Assembly: GCA_910574995.1 (NCBI GenBank)
Contig: CAJTCS010000005.1
Coordinates: 62,001-126,000, forward strand
Length of the DNA: 64,000 nt
Reading direction: 5' to 3'
Source: Oscillospiraceae bacterium
GTDB lineage: Bacteria > Bacillota > Clostridia > Oscillospirales > Acutalibacteraceae
Part shown: piece by piece, positions 42,174 through 50,996 of the stretch
How the letters are laid out: each line of letters opens with the position of its first letter
Numbering within the stretch: the first letter of the stretch is position 1
Notes under the pieces: generated by a model
The model's database searches: none
The model's input: the letters and a program-made list of their open reading frames with translations, nothing else
What the model was told of the DNA's origin: nothing
Made by a program: the position numbers and the translations under genes

Positions 42174-44705
42174 TCACGCCGTGACAATGGAATCAGCCTT
42201 TTCCAGCTGCAGCCGGGCTACGGCGTCCTCCCGCATCTTATACTTCAAGATTTTCCCCGCCGCGTTCATGGGGAACTCCTCCACAAACTGTACATACCGG
42301 GGCACCTTGTGCTTGGCCATGTGGGCCAGCACAAACTCTTTAATTTCTTCTTGAGAGCTCTGCTCCCCCTCTTTCAGCACCACACAGGCCATAATCTCTT
42401 CGCCATACTGCTCGTCCGGCACGCCGATGACCTGTACGTCCTTGACTTTCGGGTGGGTGTAGATGAAGTCCTCGATCTCCTTGGGGTAAATGTTCTCGCC
42501 GCCCCGGATGATCATGTCCTTGATACGCCCGGTTATCTTGTAATTGCCCTCTGGGGTGCGCCGGGCCAGGTCGCCGGTATGCAGCCAGCCGTCCTTGTCG
42601 ATGGCCGCCGCCGTAGCCTCGGGCATCTTATAGTAGCCCTTCATGATGTTGTACCCCTTGGCCACAAATTCGCCGTCCACGTCGTCCGGCAAGTCTTCCC
42701 CTGTCTCCGGGTCTACGATCTTGCACTGTACGCCGAACATATCGCCCCCCACGGTGTTCACCCGGGTCTCCAAGGAGTCGGTGGTCTTGCTCATGGTGCA
42801 GCCGGGGGAAGCCTCGGTCTGGCCGTAGGTGATGCAGATTTCCGTCATGTGCATCTTTTCCACCACGTCCTGCATCACCTTCACCGGGCAGGGGGAACCG
42901 GCCATGATGCCCGTGCGCATATGGGAGAAGTCGGTCTTTTCAAAGTCCGGGTGCTCCAGCATGGCGATAAACATGGTGGGCACCCCGTGGAAAGCGGTGA
43001 TCTTCTCCTGGTTGATACAATGCAGGCCCTTGCGGGGGGAGAAGGCCGTGATGGGGCTCATAGTCGTCCCGTGGGTCATAGAGGCCGTCATGGCCAGCAC
43101 CATGCCAAAGCAGTGGAACATGGGCACCTGGATCATCATGCGGTCCGCCGTGGAAAGATCCATACAGTCTCCAATGGCCTTGCCGTTGTTCACCACGTTG
43201 TAATGCGTCAGCATAACGCCCTTCGGGAACCCGGTGGTGCCGCTGGTGTACTGCATGTTGCACACGTCGTCCTTATGGATACGCCGGCGGCGCACCTCCA
43301 CCTCGGTGGGGGGGATGGAATCCCCCAGGCCAATGGCATGCTGCCAGGTATAGCAGCCAGGCTGCCGGCTGTCCACAGTGATGATGTTGCGCAGCATGGG
43401 CAGCTTTTTGCTGTGGAGCTTGCCGGGCAGGCAGTGTTTCAGTTCGGGGCACAGCTCTTGCATGATACCCACATAGTCGGAATCCTTAAAGCCGTCGATC
43501 ATCACCAGGGTGTGCGTGTCCGACTGGCGCAGCAGGTACTCGGCTTCATGTATTTTATAAGCGGTGTTGACCGTCACCAGCACCGCGCCGATTTTGGTGG
43601 CGGCCCAGAAGGTGATGTACCACTGGGGCACGTTGGTGGCCCAAATGGCCACATGGTCCCCTTTTTTCACGCCCATGGCAATAAGGGAGCGGGCGAACTG
43701 GTCCACGTCGTCCCGGAACTGGGAATAGGTGCGGGTATAGTCCAGCTCCGTATAGCGGAAAGCGTACTGGTCCGGGAACTCCTGTACCATACGGTCCAGC
43801 ACGTCTGGGAAGGTCTCGTCGATAAGGGTCTCCTTTGGCCAGACATATTGGCCTGTGCGGGCATGGTTCTGCTGCAGCTCCCCCCGCTTGCGGGAGAGGG
43901 TGGAGAAATAGTCGTGCATATAATTGGCAAACTGGGGGAACACCACGCCTGCGTCGGAAAGGCCCTGGGTCCACCGCTTTACCCACTCTAAGGAGACGTA
44001 CCCGTCATAGCCGGCCTCATGCAGGGCGTCGAACATCTCCGTTAGGGGCAGGTCGCCCTCGCCCAGCATACGGTACTGCACCTGGCCGCCGGCCTCCACA
44101 CTGTCCTTCACATGCACATATTTGATGTACTGCCCCAGGTTGTCCACCGTTTCCCGGGGGGATTCCCCCATGTACCGGTATGGGTGGTGCATGTCCCACA
44201 GGGCCTGCACAGAGGGCATGCCCACTGTGTCCAGCAGCGCCCGCAGCCTTTTGGTATCCGCGTACACGCCGTTGGTCTCTACCAGCAGCGTCACCCCGAA
44301 GCCCTGGGCGATAGTGCCCAAAAGCCGCAGGCAGGAGGCCACGAAAGCGTCGTCCACTTCATCCTCGGCCTCTGGGTGCAGGTCGCCTAAAACCCGGATG
44401 TACGGGGTGCCCAGCTTTTTGGCCAGCACCACATACTGTGTGATCTCAGAAATATTCCGGTCATAATCCTTTTTATATTTCAGGCTGCAGCCAGAAGCCA
44501 AGCAAGGCACCTCCAGCCCCAACGAGCGCAATTTCTCCACGGTCCTGGGCAGGCGCGCGTCCGTAAAGGGGCGGGCGTTCACCGCAAAAATATCCTCCCC
44601 CAGGCCCCGCACTTCGATGCCGTCAAAGCCCAGGTCTTTGGCCATAGAATAGATGTCTGTCCAAGAGAAATCTGGGCAGGCAAGCGTCGAAAAGCTAATC
44701 TTCAT
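42174..44705 (-). CDS. Fusion: xylose-isomerase-like TIM barrel + acyl-CoA synthetase
   Basis: An 843-aa single frame. Residues 1-275 form a sugar-phosphate isomerase/epimerase-type TIM barrel with the canonical metal ligands Glu143 (LLVETNG), Asp171 (LWDMHHP), His198/Asp201 (YVHVKDS) and Glu240. After a short linker, residues about 295-840 are a complete AMP-forming acyl-CoA synthetase: YTSGTTGFPKGVMLTH, YGQTEASP, HTGDLA, GGENIYPKEIE and the catalytic Lys in GKILKYKMRE. The start is ATG 44705, 8 nt after GGAGG. Both modules look active; the substrates are unknown. Confidence 0.9.
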   Translation of the reverse strand: MKISFSTLACPDFSWTDIYSMAKDLGFDGIEVRGLGEDIFAVNARPFTDARLPRTVEKLRSLGLEVPCLASGCSLKYKKDYDRNISEITQYVVLAKKLGTPYIRVLGDLHPEAEDEVDDAFVASCLRLLGTIAQGFGVTLLVETNGVYADTKRLRALLDTVGMPSVQALWDMHHPYRYMGESPRETVDNLGQYIKYVHVKDSVEAGGQVQYRMLGEGDLPLTEMFDALHEAGYDGYVSLEWVKRWTQGLSDAGVVFPQFANYMHDYFSTLSRKRGELQQNHARTGQYVWPKETLIDETFPDVLDRMVQEFPDQYAFRYTELDYTRTYSQFRDDVDQFARSLIAMGVKKGDHVAIWATNVPQWYITFWAATKIGAVLVTVNTAYKIHEAEYLLRQSDTHTLVMIDGFKDSDYVGIMQELCPELKHCLPGKLHSKKLPMLRNIITVDSRQPGCYTWQHAIGLGDSIPPTEVEVRRRRIHKDDVCNMQYTSGTTGFPKGVMLTHYNVVNNGKAIGDCMDLSTADRMMIQVPMFHCFGMVLAMTASMTHGTTMSPITAFSPRKGLHCINQEKITAFHGVPTMFIAMLEHPDFEKTDFSHMRTGIMAGSPCPVKVMQDVVEKMHMTEICITYGQTEASPGCTMSKTTDSLETRVNTVGGDMFGVQCKIVDPETGEDLPDDVDGEFVAKGYNIMKGYYKMPEATAAAIDKDGWLHTGDLARRTPEGNYKITGRIKDMIIRGGENIYPKEIEDFIYTHPKVKDVQVIGVPDEQYGEEIMACVVLKEGEQSSQEEIKEFVLAHMAKHKVPRYVQFVEEFPMNAAGKILKYKMREDAVARLQLEKADSIVTA

Positions 44706-44843
44706 GCTGCGTTCCTCCAATTCGCAAGTTTTTCCATATCCTATCTATACGTATACCGCCGGGGCCGTCCCCCAGCGGGCCCTTTTGCGCCCCCTTTGGG
44801 GAACCCGGGGGCCGGGCCGCGCAGCCTCTCCCCCCTAGTAGGG

Positions 44844-46124
44844 TCAGCTTAATTTCCTGCGGCCAATGTCCTTCCGGTACATAGCGCCTTCAAAGGAGAT
44901 ACTGCCCACCGCGCCGTACGCTTTCTCCAGGGCTTCCTCCAGGGTATCCCCCAGGGCCGTGACCCCCAGCACCCGGCCGCCATTGGTACAGAACTTCCCA
45001 TCTACCAGCTTGGTGCCCGCATGGAAGACCGTTGCCTCGGGCATGCCCGAAACCTGCCCATCCTCATCCAGCCCAGCAATCTCCAAACCCTTGGGATAGC
45101 TGCCCGGGTAGCCGCCGCTGGCCATCACCACACAGGCGCAGGCCTTTTCGCTCCATTGGATGTGGATGCCGGACAGGCGCTCTTCCGCCACCGCTGTGAT
45201 GATGTCCACCAGGTCCGTCTCCAGCCGGGGCAGCACCACCTGGGTCTCCGGGTCGCCAAACCGGCAGTTGTATTCGATGACCTTGGGGCCGTCGGGCGTG
45301 AGCATCAGCCCAAAATACAGGCAGCCCTTGAACCTCCTCCCCTCGGCGTTCATGGCCGCCATGGTGGGCATGAAGATCTCCTCCATGCAGCGCCTGGCCA
45401 TGTCCTCCGTGTACGCAGGGTTGGGGCTGACGGTCCCCATGCCGCCTGTATTGGGGCCCTTGTCCCCGTCATACGCCTGCTTGTGGTCCATAGAAGACGC
45501 CATAGGATACAGGGCCTTGCCGTCGGTAAAGGCCAAAACAGTGGCTTCCGGCCCGGTAAGGAACTCCTCCACCACCACCTGGCTGCCAGACTCGCCGAAT
45601 ATCCTGTCTTCCATCATAGACTTCAAAGCGGCGGCGGCTTCCGCCTCATCCTGGGCGATGACGACGCCCTTACCCAAGGCCAGGCCGTCGGCCTTGATGA
45701 CCACCGGATATTTCCCCTGCTGTTTTATGTATCCCAGGGCCGCGCCCGGCTGGGTAAACACCTGGTAGTCCGCGGTGGGTATGCCATATTTTTTCATCAG
45801 ATTCTTCGAAAACACCTTGCTGCTTTCAATCTCGGCCGCCTTGGCGTTTGGCCCAAAGCAAGGCAGGCCCGCCCCCTCCAGGAAGTCCACCATGCCCGCG
45901 CCCAGGGGGTCGTCTGGGGCCACGAACACAAAGTCTACCCGGCGCTCTTTGGCAAAGGCCAGCACGCCCTCCTTATCCATGGCCCCCACTGGGGCGCATA
46001 CCGCATCCCGGCTGATGCCCCCGTTGCCTGGCAGGCAATACAGCTTGCCAACTTTGGGGCTCTCTCGCAGCTTCCGCACAATGGCATGCTCGCGCCCTCC
46101 GCCGCCAATTACCAGAATATCCAT
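44844..46124 (-). CDS. purD: Phosphoribosylamine-glycine ligase
   Basis: ATP-grasp enzyme of purine synthesis step 2. The 426 aa show the N-terminal MDILVIGGGGREHAI, the ATP-grasp core (KADGLALGKGVVI, FLTGPEATVLAF), and the GGMGTVSPNPAYT and NCRFGDPETQVVLPRL signatures. AAGGAGC precedes the ATG. It is the last gene of the purine operon, separated from the HAD gene by a 12-bp hairpin. Confidence 0.97.
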   Translation of the reverse strand: MDILVIGGGGREHAIVRKLRESPKVGKLYCLPGNGGISRDAVCAPVGAMDKEGVLAFAKERRVDFVFVAPDDPLGAGMVDFLEGAGLPCFGPNAKAAEIESSKVFSKNLMKKYGIPTADYQVFTQPGAALGYIKQQGKYPVVIKADGLALGKGVVIAQDEAEAAAALKSMMEDRIFGESGSQVVVEEFLTGPEATVLAFTDGKALYPMASSMDHKQAYDGDKGPNTGGMGTVSPNPAYTEDMARRCMEEIFMPTMAAMNAEGRRFKGCLYFGLMLTPDGPKVIEYNCRFGDPETQVVLPRLETDLVDIITAVAEERLSGIHIQWSEKACACVVMASGGYPGSYPKGLEIAGLDEDGQVSGMPEATVFHAGTKLVDGKFCTNGGRVLGVTALGDTLEEALEKAYGAVGSISFEGAMYRKDIGRRKLS

Positions 46125-46184
46125 CCGTTACCGCTCCTTCCTTGTAAAGCCGCAGGGCTTTGGTCTTGCCTGCCAAGCCCGGCC

Positions 46185-46221
46185 GGCGCTGAACGGCCCC
46201 TACTGGAGACCGTTCAGCGCC
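46185..46221. repeat. Perfect 12-bp inverted repeat between HAD gene and purD
   Basis: GGCGCTGAACGG and its complement around a 13-nt loop. On the minus strand there is no T-run, so partial termination or mRNA processing is more likely than a full stop. Confidence 0.65.
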
Positions 46222-46233
46222 TTTAAAACCGCG

Positions 46234-46920
46234 CTATAGCAGCCTGGGTATTTCATCCAGGCCCCGCACCGTATAGTCCGCGCCGCTGTGGGGCGTGCCC
46301 GGCTTTGTAATGTGTATGGCCTTCCACCCGGCCCCTTTCGCGCCCTGTATGTCGGCGATGGGGTTGTCCCCCACCATCCATATCTGCGCGGGGAACTTCG
46401 CCGCCGCCTCCGCTTTGCGGAAAATGCTGGGGTCGGGCTTGCTGACGCCCGCCACACCTGATACCACCACCCCCAAGAAATACCGCCGCAGGCCCAGCCT
46501 AACACACACGCTCTCTTCCCATTCGGGGAAATTATTGGTCAGTATATAGTTCTTATACCCTTTATACGCGCAAGCCATCAAGGCCCCCGGCGCTTCCTTG
46601 CGCACCGTGTACAGCTTTTCGTCCTGTACGACCAGCCGCACCCGCCGGGCGGCTTCCGCGGCCAAAGGGCCAGGCACGCCCTGGGCTTCATAAGCCTGCA
46701 TGAATTTCGCCGTCAAGCACGCCCAGAACGCTTCCCCTGTCAAGGTCTGGTCGCCGTCTGGGTGCCAGGGGAATCCGCTTTTCAAAAAGGGCCGCAGCAC
46801 GTCTTCCGTCACGCCATATTCCTGGGCCGCTTCCCCCAGCGCCAGCACCATGCATCTGCGCCAAGTGGGCTGGCCATCGGTCAGCGTCCCGTCAAAATCC
46901 CAAAAAATGGCCTTGCGCAT
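46234..46920 (-). CDS. HAD-superfamily hydrolase
   Basis: A 228-aa HAD phosphatase of the phosphoglycolate-phosphatase/beta-phosphoglucomutase type. Motif I is FWDFDGTLTDG, motif II lies at YILTNNFPEW, and motifs III/IV are KPDPSIFRKA and MVGDNPIADIQGAK. The cap domain (about 20-90) is helical. The ATG at 46920 is chosen as the start of motif I's strand. In the purine operon it might dephosphorylate a nucleotide or a damaged metabolite; this is inference from position. Confidence 0.88.
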   Translation of the reverse strand: MRKAIFWDFDGTLTDGQPTWRRCMVLALGEAAQEYGVTEDVLRPFLKSGFPWHPDGDQTLTGEAFWACLTAKFMQAYEAQGVPGPLAAEAARRVRLVVQDEKLYTVRKEAPGALMACAYKGYKNYILTNNFPEWEESVCVRLGLRRYFLGVVVSGVAGVSKPDPSIFRKAEAAAKFPAQIWMVGDNPIADIQGAKGAGWKAIHITKPGTPHSGADYTVRGLDEIPRLL

Positions 46921-46941
46921 AAGTAGCCCCCCTTTCCCCTC

Positions 46942-47040
46942 CTGGCCTGCCCGCCGGGGCTGGGCGTTCCTGTGGAACGCCCACGCCGCAAAGCGGCGCA
47001 AAACCGGCAGAGCCGGTTTTGGCCCCGGCGGGCAGGCCAG
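46942..47040. repeat. Perfect cloverleaf inverted-repeat element
   Basis: A 99-nt element of nested perfect palindromes: an outer 19-bp stem (46942-46960 with 47022-47040) encloses three hairpins of 10, 6 and 9 bp (46961-46983, 46984-46998, 47000-47020), each with a 3-nt loop (TGT, AAA, AGA). Only two bases (46999, 47021) are unpaired outside the loops. It fills most of the purH-HAD gap. Confidence 0.85.
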
Positions 47041-47044
47041 CGTC

Positions 47045-48223
47045 TCAGTGATGGAACAGGCGGATGCCTGTAAAGGCCATAGCGATACCGTACTTGTCGC
47101 AGGTGGCGATGACGTTATCGTCCCGGATGGACCCGCCGGGCTGGGCGATAAACGCCACCCCAGACTTCCGGGCCCGTTCGATGTTGTCGCCAAAGGGGAA
47201 GAACGCGTCGCTTCCCAGGGCCACGCCGGACATGGTATCCAGCCAGGCGCGGCGCTCCTCACGGGTAAAGGCTTCCGGCTTTTCGGTGAAGAATTGCTCC
47301 CACTGGCCGTCTGCCAGCACGTCCATGTATTCGTCGCCGATGTACACGTCGATGGTATTGTCCCGGTCGGCCCGGCGGATGCCCTCTTTAAAGGGCAGGT
47401 TCAAAACCTTGGGGCACTGGCGCAGATACCAGTTGTCCGCTTTGTTGCCGGCCAAACGGGTGCAGTGCACCCGGCTCTGCTGGCCGGCGCCCACGCCGAT
47501 GGCCTGCCCGTTTTTCACATAGCACACCGAATTGGACTGGGTATATTTCAGCGTGATAAGGGATACGATCAGGTCACGCTTGGCCTCTTCCGTAAGGGTT
47601 TTGTTGGCCGTAGGCAGGTTTTCCAGAAGGCCCGCGTCTATCTTCAATTCGTTGCGCCCCTGCTCGAAAGTCACGCCAAACACATCCTTGTGCTCGGTAG
47701 GGGCAGGCACATAACCCGGGTCTATCTGCACCACATTATACCCGCCCTTGCGCTTTTTCCGCAAAATCTCCAGGGCCTCCTCTGTGTATCCGGGGGCGAT
47801 CACCCCGTCAGAAACTTCCCGGGCCAACAGCCTGGCCGTAGCGGCGTCGCAAGTATCGGACAGCGCGGCCCAGTCCCCGTACGAGGACATACGGTCCGCG
47901 CCCCGGGCGGCGGCATAGGCGCTGGCCATAGGGGTCAGCTCCAGGTCGTCCACAAAATAGATTTTTCGCAGGGTATCGCTCAGCGGCACATATACCGCCG
48001 CGCCCGCCGGGCTGACATGCTTGAAAGAAGCGGCCGCAGGCAGGCCGGTGGCCGCCTGCAGTTCCTTGACCAGCTGCCAGCTGTTGAAAGCGTCCAGGAA
48101 GTTGATGTAGCCGGGCTTGCCGTTAAGCACCCGCACGGGCAGTTCGCCGCCGTCTTTCATAAAGATGCGGGAGGGCTTCTGGTTGGGGTTGCAGCCGTAT
48201 TTCAAAGTCATTTCGTTCGCCAT
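47045..48223 (-). CDS. purH: AICAR transformylase (stand-alone, PurH C-terminal type)
   Basis: Formylates AICAR to FAICAR with 10-formyl-THF. The 392-aa protein corresponds to only the transformylase half of bifunctional PurH: MTLKYGCNPNQKPS, LPAAASFKHVSPAGAAV (catalytic Lys-His), YTQSNSVCYVKNGQAIGVGAGQQSRVHC and a C-terminal SDAFFPFGDNIERA. The IMP cyclohydrolase (MGS-like) N-terminal domain is absent; that activity is supplied by the upstream PurO-type gene. The ATG at 48223 lies 8 nt after AAGGGAAG. Confidence 0.93.
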   Translation of the reverse strand: MANEMTLKYGCNPNQKPSRIFMKDGGELPVRVLNGKPGYINFLDAFNSWQLVKELQAATGLPAAASFKHVSPAGAAVYVPLSDTLRKIYFVDDLELTPMASAYAAARGADRMSSYGDWAALSDTCDAATARLLAREVSDGVIAPGYTEEALEILRKKRKGGYNVVQIDPGYVPAPTEHKDVFGVTFEQGRNELKIDAGLLENLPTANKTLTEEAKRDLIVSLITLKYTQSNSVCYVKNGQAIGVGAGQQSRVHCTRLAGNKADNWYLRQCPKVLNLPFKEGIRRADRDNTIDVYIGDEYMDVLADGQWEQFFTEKPEAFTREERRAWLDTMSGVALGSDAFFPFGDNIERARKSGVAFIAQPGGSIRDDNVIATCDKYGIAMAFTGIRLFHH

Positions 48224-48320
48224 TGTCCACACTTCCCTTTCTTTTTTCCTTTGTGATTATGCCCGCTTCGCCCTCTGGGCTCTCTTTTGCTTGCCGGTTT
48301 CCCCATGACGGGAAAGTCTC

Positions 48321-48357
48321 TTTACGCAGGGGTTTGGGGGGCGAAGCCCTGCGTAAA
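48321..48357 (-). repeat. 11-bp hairpin between purO and purH
   Basis: TTTACGCAGGG pairs with CCCTGCGTAAA around a 15-nt G-rich loop; there is no T-run. Possibly an intercistronic attenuator or processing site. Confidence 0.55.
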
Positions 48358-48364
48358 ACGGTCC

Positions 48365-49090
48365 CTATTGGTTCTTGTTAACAATGCGCGTCTCCGCTTC
48401 CCCGCTTTCCAGGTCGATGTACCGCACGAACAGCGACACCTTGTTGCTTTCGTCCAGGCTCTCCCATAGGCCCTGGGTGAAATTATCGATATCATCCGGG
48501 ATCCCCACCGGGACGGGCTCCCCCTCAAAGGAAGGCACCGGGTCGCCGTCGCATGTATAGGTATGGAGGAAGTGCCCCAGCCCAGCCTTGGGCTCGTAAG
48601 AAAAGAACTGCCGCTGGGCCGCTTCCGGGTCCCCATCGGTGCTCTTCAAAATGGACAGCCAGTAGGCCCCGCCATTTTGCAGGTCGACGATGCCGGAAAC
48701 GCGGGGGGTATACAGGGGCGGGTCCGGTTCGAAGGTACGGGTCAACAGGGCCCGCACAAAATAGCCCGGCGCCACGCAGTCCGGGTGGGACTGGATCATA
48801 TCATAAATGGTATCGGTCTGGTCGCCGTTGGTGACAATCATCCCGCCCTGGAACATGCGTACCGGGAAATAGATTACCAAAGACGGGTCGGACAGCAGCG
48901 CCGGGTCGAAGGCCTGGGTGCGCATGTCCTGGCCCTCCTCCACAAAGATCCGGTTGCGGCTGTTCACGCTGCGGCCCATGATGAAATAGGCGGCCACAGC
49001 CTTTTTCCCATCCGGGCTTTTGCCTATGACGATCCCCCGACCGGGATAGCGGTTCCCCCGCAGCTCTTCATAGATATCCAATGGTTTCAT
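48365..49090 (-). CDS. purO: IMP cyclohydrolase, PurO-like family
   Basis: A 241-aa protein of the PurO/PF07826 family, which closes the FAICAR ring to IMP. Supporting segments: an N-terminal LRGNRYPGRGIVIGKSPDGKKAVAAYFIMGRSVNSRNRIF, then RMFQGGMIVTNGDQTDTIYD and RTFEPDPPLYTPRVSGI. This family was first defined in archaea and substitutes for the missing PurH N-terminal domain. GGGAGG precedes the ATG by 9 nt. The adjacent AICAR transformylase supports the call. Confidence 0.9.
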   Translation of the reverse strand: MKPLDIYEELRGNRYPGRGIVIGKSPDGKKAVAAYFIMGRSVNSRNRIFVEEGQDMRTQAFDPALLSDPSLVIYFPVRMFQGGMIVTNGDQTDTIYDMIQSHPDCVAPGYFVRALLTRTFEPDPPLYTPRVSGIVDLQNGGAYWLSILKSTDGDPEAAQRQFFSYEPKAGLGHFLHTYTCDGDPVPSFEGEPVPVGIPDDIDNFTQGLWESLDESNKVSLFVRYIDLESGEAETRIVNKNQ

Positions 49091-49148
49091 AATGCCAAGC
49101 CTCCCATGTAGTCTGCAAATTTGCCAATTTTTTCTCCACCCTTGCCCA

Positions 49149-49784
49149 TTACCGCCCCTTGTCCAGGATTTTTACCACCCCGCCCTCTATACGCAGCCGG
49201 CCCTGGCAGAACAGGCTGACCGCCTGGGGCAGCAGCACCCACTCGGCCTGTTCCATCACCCGGCGCTGCAGCGTCTCGGGGGCGTCATCTTCCCGCACCT
49301 CCACGGCCTTTTGCAGGATAATAGGCCCGCCGTCGCACACCTCGTTTACAAAGTGTACCGTGGCCCCGGTAACCTTGCACCCACGGGCCAGCACGGCCTC
49401 ATGGACATGCAGCCCATAAAACCCCTTGCCTCCAAACGCGGGCAGCAGGGCCGGGTGCACGTTCAGGATACGGTTGGGGAAAGCCCGCACAAAGCTTCCG
49501 CTGGTGATGGTCAGGAACCCTGCCAGCACCACCAGGTCTACCTGCCGCTGCCGCAACGCGTCCAGCAAAGCCTGGCTGTAGGCCTCTACATCCGGGTACC
49601 CCTTCCGCGCCAGGGTAACGGCCTCGATCCCCGCTTTCTGGGCGCGCTCTAGGGCGAATACCCCGGGCCTGCTGGAAATAACCACCCGCAGCCTGCCATT
49701 TTCGATCTTCCCCGCTTGCTGGGCGTCGATGAGCGTTTGCAGGTTGGTGCCCCCGCCGGACACCAGCACGCCTATGTTCAGCAC
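49149..49784 (-). CDS. purN: Phosphoribosylglycinamide formyltransferase
   Basis: Adds the first formyl group (from 10-formyl-THF) to GAR. 211 aa with IGVLVSGGGTNLQTLIDA, the catalytic NVHPALLPAFGGKGFYG (Asn-His) and GATVHFVNEVCDGGPII with the catalytic Asp. The GTG start at 49784 overlaps the purM stop (GTGCTGA), indicating translational coupling. Confidence 0.96.
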   Translation of the reverse strand: MLNIGVLVSGGGTNLQTLIDAQQAGKIENGRLRVVISSRPGVFALERAQKAGIEAVTLARKGYPDVEAYSQALLDALRQRQVDLVVLAGFLTITSGSFVRAFPNRILNVHPALLPAFGGKGFYGLHVHEAVLARGCKVTGATVHFVNEVCDGGPIILQKAVEVREDDAPETLQRRVMEQAEWVLLPQAVSLFCQGRLRIEGGVVKILDKGR

Positions 49785-50818
49785 AGTATAACGCCCTCTT
49801 CCCCGGCTGTCACCTGGCCGATGACGTCCGCCCGCTCCCCGGCGGCGCGCAGGGCGTCCAGGGCCTTTTGGGCTGTGCCTTCCGAGACAGCCAGGCATAG
49901 CCCCACGCCCATATTGAAGGTATTATACATGTCGTGCTCTGGGATGTCCCCTGCCTTTTGCAGCAGATCGAAAATGGGCATGGAAGGCAGGGCGGCCTTT
50001 TCCACCTTTGCCGTAAGCCCGGGCTTGAGCATACGGGGGATATTCTCATAAAACCCGCCCCCGGTGATGTGGGAGACAGCCTTTACCTGGGCCGCCCCTA
50101 TGGCCGCCAACAGGGGCTTTACATAGATGCGGGTGGGGGTGAGCAGTGCCTCGCCCAGGGTGCATCCCAGCCCGTCATACCGCTTGTCCAGCACGGCGCG
50201 GTCCTCTTCGATGCCGAAAACCTTGCGTATCAGGGAGAATCCATTGGAATGCACCCCGGAGGAATGCACCCCGATAAGCGCGTCCCCCGCCTGCAGCCCG
50301 CTGCCGTCTATCACTTTGGGCTTATCCACAACCCCCACAGTGAAGCCGGCCAGGTCGTAATCCTGGGGCTCCATCATGCCCGGGTGCTCGGCGGTCTCCC
50401 CACCGATAAGGGCGCAGCCCGCCTGCACACAGCCCTCGGCCACCCCGGCCACGATCTGGGCGGTCTTCTCCGGGTAATTCTTCCCGCAGGCAATATAATC
50501 CAGGAAGAACAGGGGCCTGGCCCCGCAGCACACCACGTCGTTGACGCACATGGCCACCGCGTCGACGCCGATGGTGTCATGCTTGTCCAGCAGCATGGCG
50601 ACCTTCAGCTTGGTGCCCACGCCGTCTGTGCCGGAGACCAAGATGGGTTCTGCCATCCCGGAAAGGTCTGGGGCAAACAGCCCGCCAAAGCCCCCGATGC
50701 CTGACACCACCCCTGGTATCACCGTACGTGCCACATGCTTTTTCATCCGTTCTACCGATTCGTACCCCGCGGTCACGTCCACGCCCGCGGCCTTATAACT
50801 GTCGCTGTAGCTTTTCAT
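49778..50818 (-). CDS. purM: Phosphoribosylformylglycinamidine cyclo-ligase (AIR synthetase)
   Basis: Forms AIR from FGAM with ATP. The 346 aa carry GFGGLFAPD, the DGVGTKLKVAMLLDKHDTIGVDAVAMCVNDV signature and GGETAEHPGM. It is the first gene of the purine operon behind a consensus promoter, with AAAGGAGG before the ATG. purE, purC, purF and purL are not in this window. Confidence 0.97.
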   Translation of the reverse strand: MKSYSDSYKAAGVDVTAGYESVERMKKHVARTVIPGVVSGIGGFGGLFAPDLSGMAEPILVSGTDGVGTKLKVAMLLDKHDTIGVDAVAMCVNDVVCCGARPLFFLDYIACGKNYPEKTAQIVAGVAEGCVQAGCALIGGETAEHPGMMEPQDYDLAGFTVGVVDKPKVIDGSGLQAGDALIGVHSSGVHSNGFSLIRKVFGIEEDRAVLDKRYDGLGCTLGEALLTPTRIYVKPLLAAIGAAQVKAVSHITGGGFYENIPRMLKPGLTAKVEKAALPSMPIFDLLQKAGDIPEHDMYNTFNMGVGLCLAVSEGTAQKALDALRAAGERADVIGQVTAGEEGVILC

Positions 50819-50904
50819 GGCATTGCCTCCTTTGTCGCCTTTGGCGGCCGGGTTTTTGCCCCGGTCCCTCCCAAAAAACTTCCTATACGGGTCCTCTTAG
50901 GGGT

Positions 50905-50933
50905 ATTATACCAAATGTGGTGTGCCCCGTCAA
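50905..50933 (-). promoter_or_regulatory. Promoter of the purine operon
   Basis: TTGACG, 17 nt, TATAAT on the minus strand, about 80 nt before purM. I see no PurR box or purine riboswitch in the short leader. Confidence 0.85.
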
Positions 50934-50996
50934 TTGGCAGCCTATACGGAAAGCGCCCCTAGCCGCCGCCCCTGGGGCCGCAAACACGGGGGCGCT

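Noticed and set aside
42156-43991. A 611-aa plus-strand ORF opposite the CoA-ligase fusion
   Set aside because: His/Gly/Val-rich antisense shadow produced by high GC; the opposite strand has all catalytic motifs.
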